A stretch of 64,000 nt of DNA from Gp6-AA45 sp035652075 (GTDB lineage: Bacteria > Acidobacteriota > Vicinamibacteria > Vicinamibacterales > CAVVIG01), in NCBI GenBank assembly GCA_035652075.1, contig DASREL010000085.1, forward strand, positions 10,557 to 74,556, in the 5' to 3' direction. The notes beneath the pieces are model-generated. The model searched no databases and was not told the DNA's origin. It was given only the letters and a program-made list of their open reading frames with translations. Every line of letters begins with the position of its first letter. The first letter of the stretch is position 1. The position numbers and the translations under genes are program-made. This document shows, piece by piece, positions 8,730-17,640 of the stretch.

Positions 8730-9865
8730 AGTCCTGCCTTCTGCAGCGCGTCGCGGGTACGCGCATGCGTGACCTCGCCGGCGTGCGTGATGAGCGCGCC
8801 TTTCTGGATGTCGTCGTTCAAATCGAGTTGAAACGCTTTGTCTTTCGTGAACGCGAGGACGAAGGCCGTCAGATTGCGCGAAAAGAGCAGGCTCGCATGG
8901 AACGCGAGCGTCGACGCCAGATTGAGCGGCGCGAGAATCGTCACGCCGTTGGTGTGCACCGTCTCGCCCGGCTTCGACAGCTCGCAGTTGCCCCCGCCAT
9001 CCGCGGCGAGGTCGACGATGATCGAGCCGGGTTTCATCTTCGCGACGACCGCCGCGCTGATCAGCCGCGGCGCGAAGACGCCGCCAATCAACGCCGTCGT
9101 GATCACCACGTCCGAGGTCGCGCATTCGTCGGCGAGCAACTGCGCCTGCCGCTGACGATCCTCGTCGGACAGCTCCTTCGCGTACCCGCCGCCCGCTGCC
9201 GCGCTTTCCTTGAGCTCGATGCCGACGTACTTCGCGCCGACGCTTTCGATCTGCTCTTTGACTTCGGGGCGGACGTCGGTGGCGACGACATGCGCGCCGA
9301 GACGCTTGGCCGTCGCGATCGCCTGCAGCCCAGCGACGCCGGCGCCAATCACGAACACCTTCGCGGGCTTGACCATGCCGGCGGCGGTCATCAGCATCGG
9401 AAAGTACCGATCGAGCTCCGCCGCCGCGAGCAGCACGCCCTTGTAGCCGCTGATGTTGGCCATCGACGACAACGTGTCCATCGATTGCGCGCGCGTCGTC
9501 CGCGGAATGGCGTCGGTCGCGAACGCCGTCACCTGCCGCGCCGCCAGCGCACGCGTCGCCTGCAGGTGGCGCAGCGGCATCAGCGAGCCGAGATAGATCG
9601 CCTGCGGCCGCATCAGCTGGACTTCGGCTTCGATTGGCGCGGTGACCTTGAGCACGATGTCGGCGCTGCCAAGGAGCGTCGCGACATCGCCGAGCACCTC
9701 GGCGCCGGCGGCGACGTAGTCCGCGTCGGCGTAGCTCGACTCGAGCCCCGCGCCGGCTTCGATCGCGACGTCGTAGCCGGCCTGTTTCAGCTTCTTGGCC
9801 GACTCCGGTGCGATCGCGACGCGTCGCTCGCCGGGTGCCGTCTCCTTGGGAATTGCGATGCGCAT
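8726..9865 (-). CDS. pntAA: NAD(P) transhydrogenase, alpha subunit NAD-binding part
   Basis: A 379-residue soluble dI domain. The opening MRIAIPKETAPGERRVA is typical of alanine dehydrogenase/transhydrogenase proteins. It shows an NAD-binding VIGAGVAGLQAIATAKRLGA motif and the TTALIGGVFAPRLI segment of PntA. It binds NAD(H) on the cytoplasmic face. It is the first gene of its operon. TAAAAT (9876-9881, minus strand) lies 10 nt before the start and is the probable promoter. Confidence 0.96.
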   Translation of the reverse strand: MRIAIPKETAPGERRVAIAPESAKKLKQAGYDVAIEAGAGLESSYADADYVAAGAEVLGDVATLLGSADIVLKVTAPIEAEVQLMRPQAIYLGSLMPLRHLQATRALAARQVTAFATDAIPRTTRAQSMDTLSSMANISGYKGVLLAAAELDRYFPMLMTAAGMVKPAKVFVIGAGVAGLQAIATAKRLGAHVVATDVRPEVKEQIESVGAKYVGIELKESAAAGGGYAKELSDEDRQRQAQLLADECATSDVVITTALIGGVFAPRLISAAVVAKMKPGSIIVDLAADGGGNCELSKPGETVHTNGVTILAPLNLASTLAFHASLLFSRNLTAFVLAFTKDKAFQLDLNDDIQKGALITHAGEVTHARTRDALQKAGL

Positions 9866-9875
9866 GATCCGATCG

Positions 9876-9881
9876 ATTTTA
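9876..9881 (-). promoter_or_regulatory. -10-like TAAAAT before pntAA
   Basis: TAAAAT on the minus strand ends 10 nt before the pntAA ATG. The intervening bases hold no Shine-Dalgarno match. Confidence 0.45.
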
Positions 9882-9886
9882 GCCGA

Positions 9887-11200
9887 TCATCCCTGGCGGC
9901 AGAATCCAAGCGGACGTGCCCCGTACTTGTGCACGTTGATCGACAGATTGCGGACATCCTTGTTGCCGTGTCCGTAGAACTGCAAGTAAACAAACGATGC
10001 CACCGGGTTCGCGACCGGCGCACCGAACGCAATCGTCGCGTTCAACACGACGACGGCAACCACGGCGCGACGGAGAAAGGCGGCACGCGATCGGATCACG
10101 TACGTGATGAAGGCGACAAACGCCGGCTGATAGAGACGCGCGATGTAACTGCCGCGGATCTGCACACCTGGGTATGGCGGCGCCACGTTGTTGAAGAGAA
10201 AGACGGCGACGACGGCGAGTAACAGGCTGTGCTCGGCAAGCGAAAAGCCGCCGTGCGCCGCGCGTCTCTGCGAGATCCAGACTGCGGTGAACAGCAGCGG
10301 CAGGAAGAGAAAATTCGAGAAGAGATAGACGCGTATCGCGTCGAGCGGGAAGCGAAGACCCAGACGCATCCACTGCCACCAGTCGGGCCGGGTCAGATAG
10401 GCGTGGATCACTTTCACGTAGACGCCAGAGTTCTCGTTCATCGCGCTCACGCCGAGCCAGCGGTCGAGCACGACCGCGTTGACGAACGCGGTCGGCAGCA
10501 CCAGGAGCAGCGCGGCGACGCCGGCCGCGGTAAAGCGGCGGCGAACGACCAGCAGTCCGACTGTGGCGAGGCCGAAGAACGGCAGCAGGTCGTACCCGAG
10601 CGCTAGCACGCCGAGGATCGCCGCGCATCCAGCGATCGCACGCGCGTCGTCCGATTCGGCGATTCGCCACAACAACACGAACGACACGAGGCAACCCGGC
10701 ACGATGAACGCGTACGCGTACGGCAGCGCCGCCCAATACGTGATGCCTGGATACGTGGCCAGGAGCCAGACGCCCCACGTCGCCGCGCCGACGCCAAACC
10801 GGTTGACGAGGAACCGCGCGAAATACCAGAACGCGACGATGTGCAGCAGCACGCTCGTCAGAAATCCGCCGAGCTCGAACGTCGTCCACTTCATCAGCGG
10901 ATAGCTGAGCGCGGGGAACAACACGCGACGGAGCACCACGCTGTGTTCCCACGCCGACCTCGGCGCGCCGTCCAACATCAGAAACGTCTGGCGGAAATGT
11001 TCGTGGTCGACGTTCGCGAGGTACTGGCACGGCTGCAGCACCAGCGGTGTGTCGAGGGTCGCCGCATACGGCGCCAGCGTGCCCGACGACAGCCAGATCG
11101 CGAGCACCATCACCACGGCGGCGACCGCGACGTGCGCGCCGAACGGCAGCGCGCCGCTAGAGCGGCTGGCGCGAGCAGAGGAGATCAACGTATTCGTCAC
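9887..11200 (-). CDS. Polytopic membrane protein, possible GT-C-like enzyme
   Basis: A protein of about 437 residues with roughly eleven hydrophobic helices and no recognised family. An acidic or His-rich lumenal loop follows helix 1 (around residues 45-75, with a DHEHFRQ cluster), in the place where GT-C glycosyltransferases carry catalytic acidic residues. This is only a resemblance. The start is uncertain: GTG 11200 is used, with TTG 11188 also possible; both lie inside the upstream FkbM gene, which it overlaps by about 44 bp. It probably works on the same surface lipid or glycan as its neighbours. Confidence 0.7.
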   Translation of the reverse strand: MTNTLISSARASRSSGALPFGAHVAVAAVVMVLAIWLSSGTLAPYAATLDTPLVLQPCQYLANVDHEHFRQTFLMLDGAPRSAWEHSVVLRRVLFPALSYPLMKWTTFELGGFLTSVLLHIVAFWYFARFLVNRFGVGAATWGVWLLATYPGITYWAALPYAYAFIVPGCLVSFVLLWRIAESDDARAIAGCAAILGVLALGYDLLPFFGLATVGLLVVRRRFTAAGVAALLLVLPTAFVNAVVLDRWLGVSAMNENSGVYVKVIHAYLTRPDWWQWMRLGLRFPLDAIRVYLFSNFLFLPLLFTAVWISQRRAAHGGFSLAEHSLLLAVVAVFLFNNVAPPYPGVQIRGSYIARLYQPAFVAFITYVIRSRAAFLRRAVVAVVVLNATIAFGAPVANPVASFVYLQFYGHGNKDVRNLSINVHKYGARPLGFCRQG

Positions 11201-11975
11201 TGCCGAGCATGTCGATACGATGGCGATCGTACGGGTGAAGCGTCCCGTCGCCCCCGAGGATGGAGAGAGTGTAGTCGCGGGCGAGGAAGAATTCTTCGAC
11301 CTGTCGCGCATCGAAACCGAGGCGCTCCATGCTTCCCGGCGCGTACTCGATGGCGACGTGCGCCTGCGGATGGCGGGCCAGCGTGTCGGTCATGCCCTGG
11401 CAGACCGCCAGTTCGTAGCCCTGCACGTCAATCTTGATGAAGGCAATCGGCGTCGGGCCGCCGCGCTCTGCGAGAAAGCGATCGATCGTGACGAGACGGA
11501 CGCGCCGGATCTGCTCGGGGTCGCTGATTCGGCTGGAGAATGCCGGCGTGACGATGCGATGGTCGCCGCCGTGCGCGCGATTGTGCCAGAGATCGACCGA
11601 TCCGTCCGCGGCGCCGACGGCAGCTTCGATCGGGACGATGTGGCCCTCGGCGTGGTACCGTGCGATCGTCGCCCTGAGCATTCGCGCGTTTCGTTCGTCG
11701 GGTTCGAAGGCGAACACCGAATAGGAGGGACTGCACACCCGGTGGAACACCGTGGCCGTGTATCCTACGTTCGCACCGATGTCCAGGACATGTCCGTTGC
11801 GAAACAGCGACGGATAGCGCGCCGCGAGCGCGGCAAACGGATCCTCGACATGACGTTTATACAGGAAGTACGCGCGGACGAAGGCGCCATACACCAGGTC
11901 GGAATCCAGAATGCCGGTCGTGCCGGCCAGCGCGTACAAGCGTGCAGCCAGCGACACGCGCCGATTGCTAGCCAT
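11157..11975 (-). CDS. FkbM family methyltransferase
   Basis: A 272-residue SAM-dependent methyltransferase. It has VLDIGANVGYTATVFHR (SAM-binding motif I) near residue 63, the acidic FAFEPDERNARML motif II, and the family-specific FIKIDVQGYELAVCQGM followed by HVAIEYAP. FkbM enzymes O-methylate sugars or polyketides. In this locus, methylation of a surface glycan is the likely job. The only upstream -10 candidate is TAGGAT at 11991-11996 (minus strand), 15 nt before the ATG. It diverges from the SGNH gene with a 23-bp gap. Confidence 0.9.
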   Translation of the reverse strand: MASNRRVSLAARLYALAGTTGILDSDLVYGAFVRAYFLYKRHVEDPFAALAARYPSLFRNGHVLDIGANVGYTATVFHRVCSPSYSVFAFEPDERNARMLRATIARYHAEGHIVPIEAAVGAADGSVDLWHNRAHGGDHRIVTPAFSSRISDPEQIRRVRLVTIDRFLAERGGPTPIAFIKIDVQGYELAVCQGMTDTLARHPQAHVAIEYAPGSMERLGFDARQVEEFFLARDYTLSILGGDGTLHPYDRHRIDMLGSDEYVDLLCSRQPL

Positions 11976-11998
11976 GGAGTGAGTGGAATGATCCTACC

Positions 11999-13006
11999 GT
12001 GATCCGCCGGCTTGCGCGCGTCCTGGGTGCCGCGGCGTTGACGCTCGTCGTCGGCGAAGCGGCCGCGCGCGTGTTCTGGCGTGTCGCGTACGGACTGTCG
12101 CTGCGCCATGCGGGTCATGTGCTCGTCGCCTTTTATCCGGAGTTGCGGCGCGTCGACGGCATTCATCCAAGCCGAGGTGACGGACACTTCGAGATCCTGC
12201 TGCTCGGCGGATCGGTGTTGCATCCGGGCTGGGGCGCGGTCGAGCAGGCACTCGTCGAGCGCCTCGAGCGCGCCGGCATCCACGACGTTCGTGTCACCAA
12301 TCTCGCGGCGATCGGCCGCACCTCGCGTGACAGCGTCTTGAACTACGCGTCGCTCACCGATGCGCGCTTCGATCGCGTCATCGTCTACGATGGGCTCAAC
12401 GACGTGCGCGCGAACAACATCCCTCCGGACCGATTTCGCGACGACTACGGTCATTACCAGTGGTACGAAACCGTCAACGCGATGGCCGGATCCGATGCGT
12501 CGGCACTTTTCGCGCTGCCGCTGACGATTCGATTTGCCGCCGTGCGCGCACGCGAAACATCGGCGCGCAACCGCTACATGCCGTCCGGCGCGATTCCGCA
12601 GGAATGGCTTGTCTACGGCAAGTCGGCGCGGAGCGTGGCGGCGCTCGAACACAACCTTGGCGAGATCGTCTCGATTGCCGCGCGGCGCGGCGATCCGTTG
12701 ACGCTCATGACCTTCGCCATTCACGTGCCGTCGAACTACTCGCTGGATCGGTTTCACCATCACACGCTCGATTACGATCTGCACGTGAGCCCGATCGAGT
12801 TGTGGGGCGATCCGGCGAACGTCGTGTCGGCCGTCGATCAGCAGAACGAAGCCGTGCGCCGGCTTGCAGCCGCCCACCCGGACGTCACGCTGGTCGATCA
12901 AGCGAACACGTTGCCGCGCGGCGCCGAGTATTTCAACGATATCTGTCATCTGACACTGGCCGGTTCCTCGGCGTTTGCCGAGAACATCGTCCGCACGCTT
13001 CACTGA
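11999..13006 (+). CDS. SGNH-like membrane-anchored protein
   Basis: A 335-residue protein with an N-terminal signal anchor (residues 7-25). ILLLGGSVLHPGWG at about residues 65-78 is a block I-like GxS. Further on are RVIVYDGLNDVRANN (block III-like) and a C-terminal NDICHLTLAGSSAFA carrying the Asp-x2-His pair. The fold is therefore probably that of an SGNH/GDSL hydrolase or acyltransferase facing the periplasm. The start is GTG 11999; no Shine-Dalgarno or clear -10 box precedes it. Only six bases separate it from the downstream membrane enzyme, so the two are co-transcribed. Confidence 0.82.
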   Translation: MIRRLARVLGAAALTLVVGEAAARVFWRVAYGLSLRHAGHVLVAFYPELRRVDGIHPSRGDGHFEILLLGGSVLHPGWGAVEQALVERLERAGIHDVRVTNLAAIGRTSRDSVLNYASLTDARFDRVIVYDGLNDVRANNIPPDRFRDDYGHYQWYETVNAMAGSDASALFALPLTIRFAAVRARETSARNRYMPSGAIPQEWLVYGKSARSVAALEHNLGEIVSIAARRGDPLTLMTFAIHVPSNYSLDRFHHHTLDYDLHVSPIELWGDPANVVSAVDQQNEAVRRLAAAHPDVTLVDQANTLPRGAEYFNDICHLTLAGSSAFAENIVRTLH

Positions 13007-13012
13007 CGCCGC

Positions 13013-15001
13013 ATGGGTGTCGCGCTGTTCCTGGTCTACCTGCTCATTCCCGCCGATGGATGGGGGCTGTTCCACGGGCGGCCGCTCGATTTGCTATCGA
13101 CGAGCGTCGCGCTGGCGGCGACGTGGACGATCCGCGGGCGGCGACTGCCGCGCGTGAACTGGCTCTTGGCCACGGCGATCGTCGTCAAGATCGCGCTCGG
13201 CCTGTTGATCGTGCCCCGCGGCTTCGACGCTCGATACTTCGCCAACGATCGCTTCGCACCGCCCATCGAGCAGAGCATTGAACCGGCCGATGCGACGTTC
13301 ACACGCGTAGACCATCGGCTCACGTTCGGACGGCCGGACGCGCCCGACCTGCCGCTGTATTTCTTCAACGAACTTCGGTTCAACTTCTATCGGCCCGGAG
13401 AACCGGATCACGAGACGCTGCCGTTTTCGGTGGTGTGGCAGGGCTATTGGCGCGTATCCGAGGCCGGCCCGCACGAGCTGTACGTCCGTGCGCCGAACGG
13501 TACGGTCGACATGGCGATCGGCGACGCGTTTCATACCCGCGTTCAGCCCACCGATCGATGGAGCGGCGTCGCGGTGCTGCCGCGAGGCGTGACTCGGATG
13601 ACGATTGCGCTCGCCGTGCCGCAGGGCGGCGCGCGGCAGTTCGAGGCCGGCCAGGTCGATCACGGACGCGATGTGCCGTTCGATTCGGCCATCGTTTACC
13701 GTCGCGCCGCGTCGTCGCCCGCATTTGCCGCCTCCACGGTCATCCGCTCGCTCAGCATCATCATCGACGCCTGCCTGTTGTTGTGGGTGGCGTTCGGGTT
13801 CGCCGATGCGGTGCGGCGTGCGGATCGCGTGGCGCTCGCGTGGCTCGCCACGCTCGCGTACGCCGTCGCGATGGCGGCGCCGTCCTTCGGCCGGATGGTG
13901 ACGCTGAGCGGCGGCAACGACTGGCTGACCTACGAAGCACAGGCGCGCGACATCGAGCTCCATGGTCCGCTGATGCTGATGGGGACGAAGATCGGCGAAG
14001 GCATTCCCTATTACACGCAGCCGCTGTATCCGTATTTCGTCGCGATGTGCCACTGGATGTTCGGCGACAGCTTGTTCGGCGTGTATCTCGTGCAACGGCT
14101 GTTCGTCGGCGCCACGATCATCGCGCTCTGGCGGCTGATCGTGCTGATGTTCGACGAGCGCGCGGGCCTGATCGGCGCGCTCACGGCTGGCGTCGTCGTC
14201 TTCGTCAAGTTCGTTCCGTGGACCTCGATCGTGCTGACGGAGAATCTCTTCGTTCCGCTCATCGCGACGTGGTCGTTTCTGCTCGTGCGGTTGATTGTGT
14301 CGAACGGCGATGTGCGTCAGGCCGCGGTCTGCGGTCTGGTTGGCGGCCTCGCCGCATACACGCGATCGAGCATGTTGCTCGGGTGCATCGGCTTGATTCC
14401 GATGCTGGCGGTCGCGCTCGCGGGATCGCCGACACGATGGCGAGCGATCGGCGCATTCATCGGTGCGATGTTGGTCGTCGTCGGCATCGCGCTGGCGCGG
14501 AACTGGGTGGTCGCGCGAAAGGTCGTTCCGATCTCCTCGGAAGGCACGATCGTGCTGTTCCTCGGCAATCCGCCGCCGGATCTGCCGATGCCACCCGCGC
14601 ACAGGGCCCAGTACGATCGCCTCGGTTTCGATCTCTACCTGCGCGCCGTGGTCGAATACCTGCGACAGCAGCCGCGTCCGTTCGCGATCGGCCTGCTCCA
14701 TAAGCTCGAATATGTGCTCGGGATCTTTGGCGCGTGGCGGCCCGAGCTCGGCACCGTGTGGTTTTATGTGGCGGTGTGGGTGACGGCGCTCGCCGGAGCG
14801 CTGGCGCTGCCGTGGCTGCGGCCGAAGCCGTCGGTGACGGCCGCCTACATGCCGCTGCTCATCGCGCTCAGCCACGTCGCGATCGGGGTGGTGTTTCTGC
14901 CCGACGTCTACGTCGACCGCATGATCATGCCTATCTATATGTTGCTGGCCCCGTACAGCGCGTGTTGCGTCATCGCGATCCGTCGCGCCGCAACGCGGTA
15001 A
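13013..15001 (+). CDS. GT-C-like membrane glycosyltransferase with lumenal PA14-like insert
   Basis: A 662-residue protein. After two N-terminal helices comes a soluble region (about residues 70-235) whose VVWQGYWRVSEAGPHELYVR and later TRMTIAL strands resemble a PA14-type beta-sandwich. About ten more helices follow, starting near residue 245, with a loop (GGNDWLTYEAQARDIEL) of the ArnT/PMT type between early helices. GT-C enzymes use polyprenyl-phosphate sugars on the periplasmic side. The PA14-like insert could bind carbohydrate, but that is inference. The gene follows the SGNH gene by 6 nt. Its stop codon TAA overlaps the -10 box of the next gene. Confidence 0.75.
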   Translation: MGVALFLVYLLIPADGWGLFHGRPLDLLSTSVALAATWTIRGRRLPRVNWLLATAIVVKIALGLLIVPRGFDARYFANDRFAPPIEQSIEPADATFTRVDHRLTFGRPDAPDLPLYFFNELRFNFYRPGEPDHETLPFSVVWQGYWRVSEAGPHELYVRAPNGTVDMAIGDAFHTRVQPTDRWSGVAVLPRGVTRMTIALAVPQGGARQFEAGQVDHGRDVPFDSAIVYRRAASSPAFAASTVIRSLSIIIDACLLLWVAFGFADAVRRADRVALAWLATLAYAVAMAAPSFGRMVTLSGGNDWLTYEAQARDIELHGPLMLMGTKIGEGIPYYTQPLYPYFVAMCHWMFGDSLFGVYLVQRLFVGATIIALWRLIVLMFDERAGLIGALTAGVVVFVKFVPWTSIVLTENLFVPLIATWSFLLVRLIVSNGDVRQAAVCGLVGGLAAYTRSSMLLGCIGLIPMLAVALAGSPTRWRAIGAFIGAMLVVVGIALARNWVVARKVVPISSEGTIVLFLGNPPPDLPMPPAHRAQYDRLGFDLYLRAVVEYLRQQPRPFAIGLLHKLEYVLGIFGAWRPELGTVWFYVAVWVTALAGALALPWLRPKPSVTAAYMPLLIALSHVAIGVVFLPDVYVDRMIMPIYMLLAPYSACCVIAIRRAATR

Positions 15002-15004
15002 ACT
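14999..15004 (+). promoter_or_regulatory. -10-like TAAACT before GH88/105 gene
   Basis: TAAACT begins with the TAA stop of the preceding gene and ends exactly 6 nt before ATG 15011, matching the spacing seen at many starts in this window. Confidence 0.5.
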
Positions 15005-15010
15005 CCGCGC

Positions 15011-16396
15011 ATGGTTCTGTCGCTCGCCGCGGCCGCGCTGGCCGTCTCACTGCAGTCGGATCTTCAGCAGGTCGCCGCTCTCGCCGGCGAGCCGTCGGTC
15101 GTCAGCGCCGCCGGGATGACGAAAGACGATCAGCCGGTCCTGACGCTCGAGAATCGATCCGCCTTTGACCTCACCGACAAGAAATATCGCGTCGTGCTCA
15201 TGGGCGCGGGTGCCGTTGACGGGGTGCGCTGGTTCAAGACGTCGGCGCCGCGCGCGGTGCGCGAGATGTGCGCCGTCAGCGCGCTGCCGTCCGCGGATGG
15301 CTTGGACGAGGCGTCGAAGCAGCGGTGGCTGACGTTTCAGGCTGCCGACGCCGTCATCGAACTCGCGGCAGGCCAGTCGCCGGCGGCGACGTTCAATGCG
15401 TTCCGGCCGGCGCGGTCGAAGGAACACGACACGCTGATCGCGCGCATCGGCCGCGATCCGCTTGCGATCGCGCGACAGCTCGCTGCGAAATATCCGGGCG
15501 AACCGATCATCAGCTACATTCCGTCGATCGCGTGGTCGAACGCGCTGAAGGTGGCCGACCTGACGAAGGATGCCTCGCTTCGCGAGCGTGTGATGCAGCA
15601 GACGCAGCCGTGGCGCAGTGGCGAGAAAGAGCTGTTCGGCAATCGGATTCAACTGACGTCAGTTGCGGGGACATTCGTGTTTGCCGAAGTCGGTGCGCCG
15701 GAGCTGACGAAGAAGGGCGTCGATGCGGCGTCGCGCGTGAAGGACGGCGACGTCTACGAGTACGGACAAGGCTGGACCGACGACATGTTCATGGCGACGG
15801 TCGTCCTCGCGCGGAACGGCCAGATCGATCTCGCATCCAGGATGCTGATCGCGTACGCGTCGCGCCTGCAGCGGCCCGACGGCATCTTCATCCACGCGAC
15901 CAACGGTCCGCACGCGTGGGGACGCGGCAACGGGTTCGCGGCCTTTGGGCTCATGGAAGCGCTGACGGCGATGCCGGCGAATCATCCGTCACGCGCGCCG
16001 TTGCTCGACATCTACCGCAAGCAGATGCGCGCGATCCGCGATCAGCAGGCGCCTGACGGCATGTGGCGCGAAGTGATCGACGAACCGGGCGCGTACCGCG
16101 AGGAAACCGCCACCGCGATGTTGTTGACCGCGATGGCGCGCGGCATTCGGCGCGGCTGGCTCGACGCATCGTTTCGGCCCGTCGTCGATCGCGCGTGGAA
16201 CGCACTCGCGGCACACGTCGCCGACGACGGCACCGTCATCGATGTCTGCACCGGCACTGGCGCCGGACCGACGAAGCGCTATTACATGGATAGAGCGGCT
16301 ATCACGGGAGCTGACGACCGGGGCGGAGCGATGGCGCTCCAGGCCGCCATGGAGATCTACGAGCTACGCCACTCGCCAACCGTCGCCGCGCAGTGA
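15011..16396 (+). CDS. Glycoside hydrolase family 88/105-like protein
   Basis: A 461-residue protein with an N-terminal signal peptide. The catalytic (alpha/alpha)6 barrel covers roughly residues 145-460. It contains YGQGWTDDMFMATVVLAR and HAWGRGNGFAAFGLMEAL, close to the WGRGNGW motif of unsaturated rhamnogalacturonyl/glucuronyl hydrolases, then QAPDGMWREVID and EETATAMLLTAMARGI. The N-terminal 140 residues are an extra beta-rich domain. The family cleaves unsaturated uronyl residues left by polysaccharide lyases. No lyase is adjacent, so the substrate is unclear; processing of an uronic-acid-containing glycan is inferred. The 3' end overlaps a convergent small gene by 33 bp. Confidence 0.88.
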   Translation: MVLSLAAAALAVSLQSDLQQVAALAGEPSVVSAAGMTKDDQPVLTLENRSAFDLTDKKYRVVLMGAGAVDGVRWFKTSAPRAVREMCAVSALPSADGLDEASKQRWLTFQAADAVIELAAGQSPAATFNAFRPARSKEHDTLIARIGRDPLAIARQLAAKYPGEPIISYIPSIAWSNALKVADLTKDASLRERVMQQTQPWRSGEKELFGNRIQLTSVAGTFVFAEVGAPELTKKGVDAASRVKDGDVYEYGQGWTDDMFMATVVLARNGQIDLASRMLIAYASRLQRPDGIFIHATNGPHAWGRGNGFAAFGLMEALTAMPANHPSRAPLLDIYRKQMRAIRDQQAPDGMWREVIDEPGAYREETATAMLLTAMARGIRRGWLDASFRPVVDRAWNALAAHVADDGTVIDVCTGTGAGPTKRYYMDRAAITGADDRGGAMALQAAMEIYELRHSPTVAAQ

Positions 16397-16564
16397 GTTC
16401 ATGAACTGCACGGAGCGCTCGATCAGCTCGCCGGGCTCGTCGACTTCTTCGACCGACTCAGTGCCGTCAGGCTGGGTGATGACGACACGATAGCGACCGT
16501 CTTTGCGGTCGCGGCTGATTTCGTAGCGAAGCTTCTCGCCGTTGCGATCGAAAAACCAGATCAT
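16364..16564 (-). CDS. Small conserved-looking protein, unknown function
   Basis: A 66-residue soluble protein with alternating strands (IWFFDRNGEKLRYEI, RYRVVITQPDGTESVEEV) and a C-terminal helix. I do not recognise a family. Support for a real gene: coherent beta-hairpin composition, a TAATGT -10-like box (16575-16580, minus strand) 10 nt before the ATG, and placement between two real genes. It overlaps the 3' end of the GH88/105 gene by 33 bp. Confidence 0.7.
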   Translation of the reverse strand: MIWFFDRNGEKLRYEISRDRKDGRYRVVITQPDGTESVEEVDEPGELIERSVQFMNSLRGDGWRVA

Positions 16565-16625
16565 CCAATCGGAAACATTACAACAAGCACCGCTGAGCCG
16601 GACGGCCGATTTTTTGTTGCCGTCG

Positions 16626-17612
16626 TCAATGTTCGTTCGATGACGTTTGTGTCATCGCGAAAAATGCGGCGCCAAGCAAACCGGACTGCGCGTTGAGGAT
16701 TACTTTGACCGGAATGGTTTCCAGCAGCGGCTCGAGCGGTGACTTGCCGCGAAATGCGCGGAGGAAGGGGCCGTCCTCGAGCGCCGGCAAGATCTTCGGC
16801 GCGATGCCGCCGCCGACGAACACACCGCCGGTCGCGACCGAGCGCAGCGCGAGATTTCCGGCTTCCGCGCCGTACGCCTCGAGGAACAGATCGAGCGCTT
16901 CGACGCAGCCGTCGCACACGCCTCCGACGGCAGCGGCGGAAATGGCCGCAGGTGATTCGAGGTCGTCCGGATCGATGCCCGCCTTGCATGCGCCGGTGTG
17001 AGTGACGCGATGGATGTTCGACAGGCCGCGTCCCGATACCACGCGTTCCACTTCCGCGCGACCGAACCGTTTCGTGACGTCGCGCAAGACCGCGATCTCG
17101 CGTTCGGTTCGTGCGGCGAAGTCGGCGTGGCCGCCTTCCGACGCCGCCGGAATCAGCCGTCGATTGACGTTGTGGAGCAACGCTTGTCCGAGCCCGGTCC
17201 CGGCCGCAATCAGGGCGACGTTTCCGTCCGGGTTCGGCTCGCCGCGCTGCAGCACGTGGACTTCCGACGCGGTGAGCAGCGGCACACCGTACGCCATGGC
17301 CTGCAGATCGTTCAGCAGCGAGACATGCGGGATTGAAAATGCGCGTGAGACCTCGAGTGCGTTCACGCGCCATGGTACGTTGGTCAACTCCGCCTGGTGC
17401 CCGAGCACCGGTCCCGCGACACCAAAGCAGGCGCAATCGATCGTCGGCCGCGCTGTCGCCTGCAGCGCGAAAAAGCCGGCAATCATCGACGGCAGATCGT
17501 GGTAATCGAGCGTCGGGAACGAGCGGACGAGAATCTCGCGCGGACGCGTCGCGGCCGGCTCGAAGAGCCCCAGTAACGTCTTCGTTCCGCCAATGTCGCC
17601 GGCAAGAAGCAT
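16626..17612 (-). CDS. glk: Glucokinase
   Basis: A 328-residue ATP-glucose phosphotransferase of the Glk family. The N-terminal phosphate-binding LLAGDIGGTKT, CFGVAGPVLG, the sugar-contacting LLNDLQAMAYG, AAGTGLGQALL, and SEGGHADFA with its catalytic/sugar-binding residues are all present, followed by a C-terminal GGVFVGGGIAPKIL. It feeds glucose into glycolysis or the pentose phosphate pathway. I prefer ATG 17612, directly before the conserved opening; an upstream ATG at 17639 would add nine polar residues. The divergent BRCT/TPR gene begins only about 28 bp away. Confidence 0.94.
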   Translation of the reverse strand: MLLAGDIGGTKTLLGLFEPAATRPREILVRSFPTLDYHDLPSMIAGFFALQATARPTIDCACFGVAGPVLGHQAELTNVPWRVNALEVSRAFSIPHVSLLNDLQAMAYGVPLLTASEVHVLQRGEPNPDGNVALIAAGTGLGQALLHNVNRRLIPAASEGGHADFAARTEREIAVLRDVTKRFGRAEVERVVSGRGLSNIHRVTHTGACKAGIDPDDLESPAAISAAAVGGVCDGCVEALDLFLEAYGAEAGNLALRSVATGGVFVGGGIAPKILPALEDGPFLRAFRGKSPLEPLLETIPVKVILNAQSGLLGAAFFAMTQTSSNEH

Positions 17613-17640
17613 CTTGACTTCACTTTCATTCTCCTTCATC

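Noticed and set aside
8765..10222. 485-codon plus-strand frame opposite pntAA
   Set aside because: Antisense shadow rich in Arg/Asp; pntAA is unambiguous.
13094..14875. 593-codon minus-strand open frame opposite the GT-C-like gene
   Set aside because: Charged, low-complexity antisense shadow; no hydrophobic helices or motifs.
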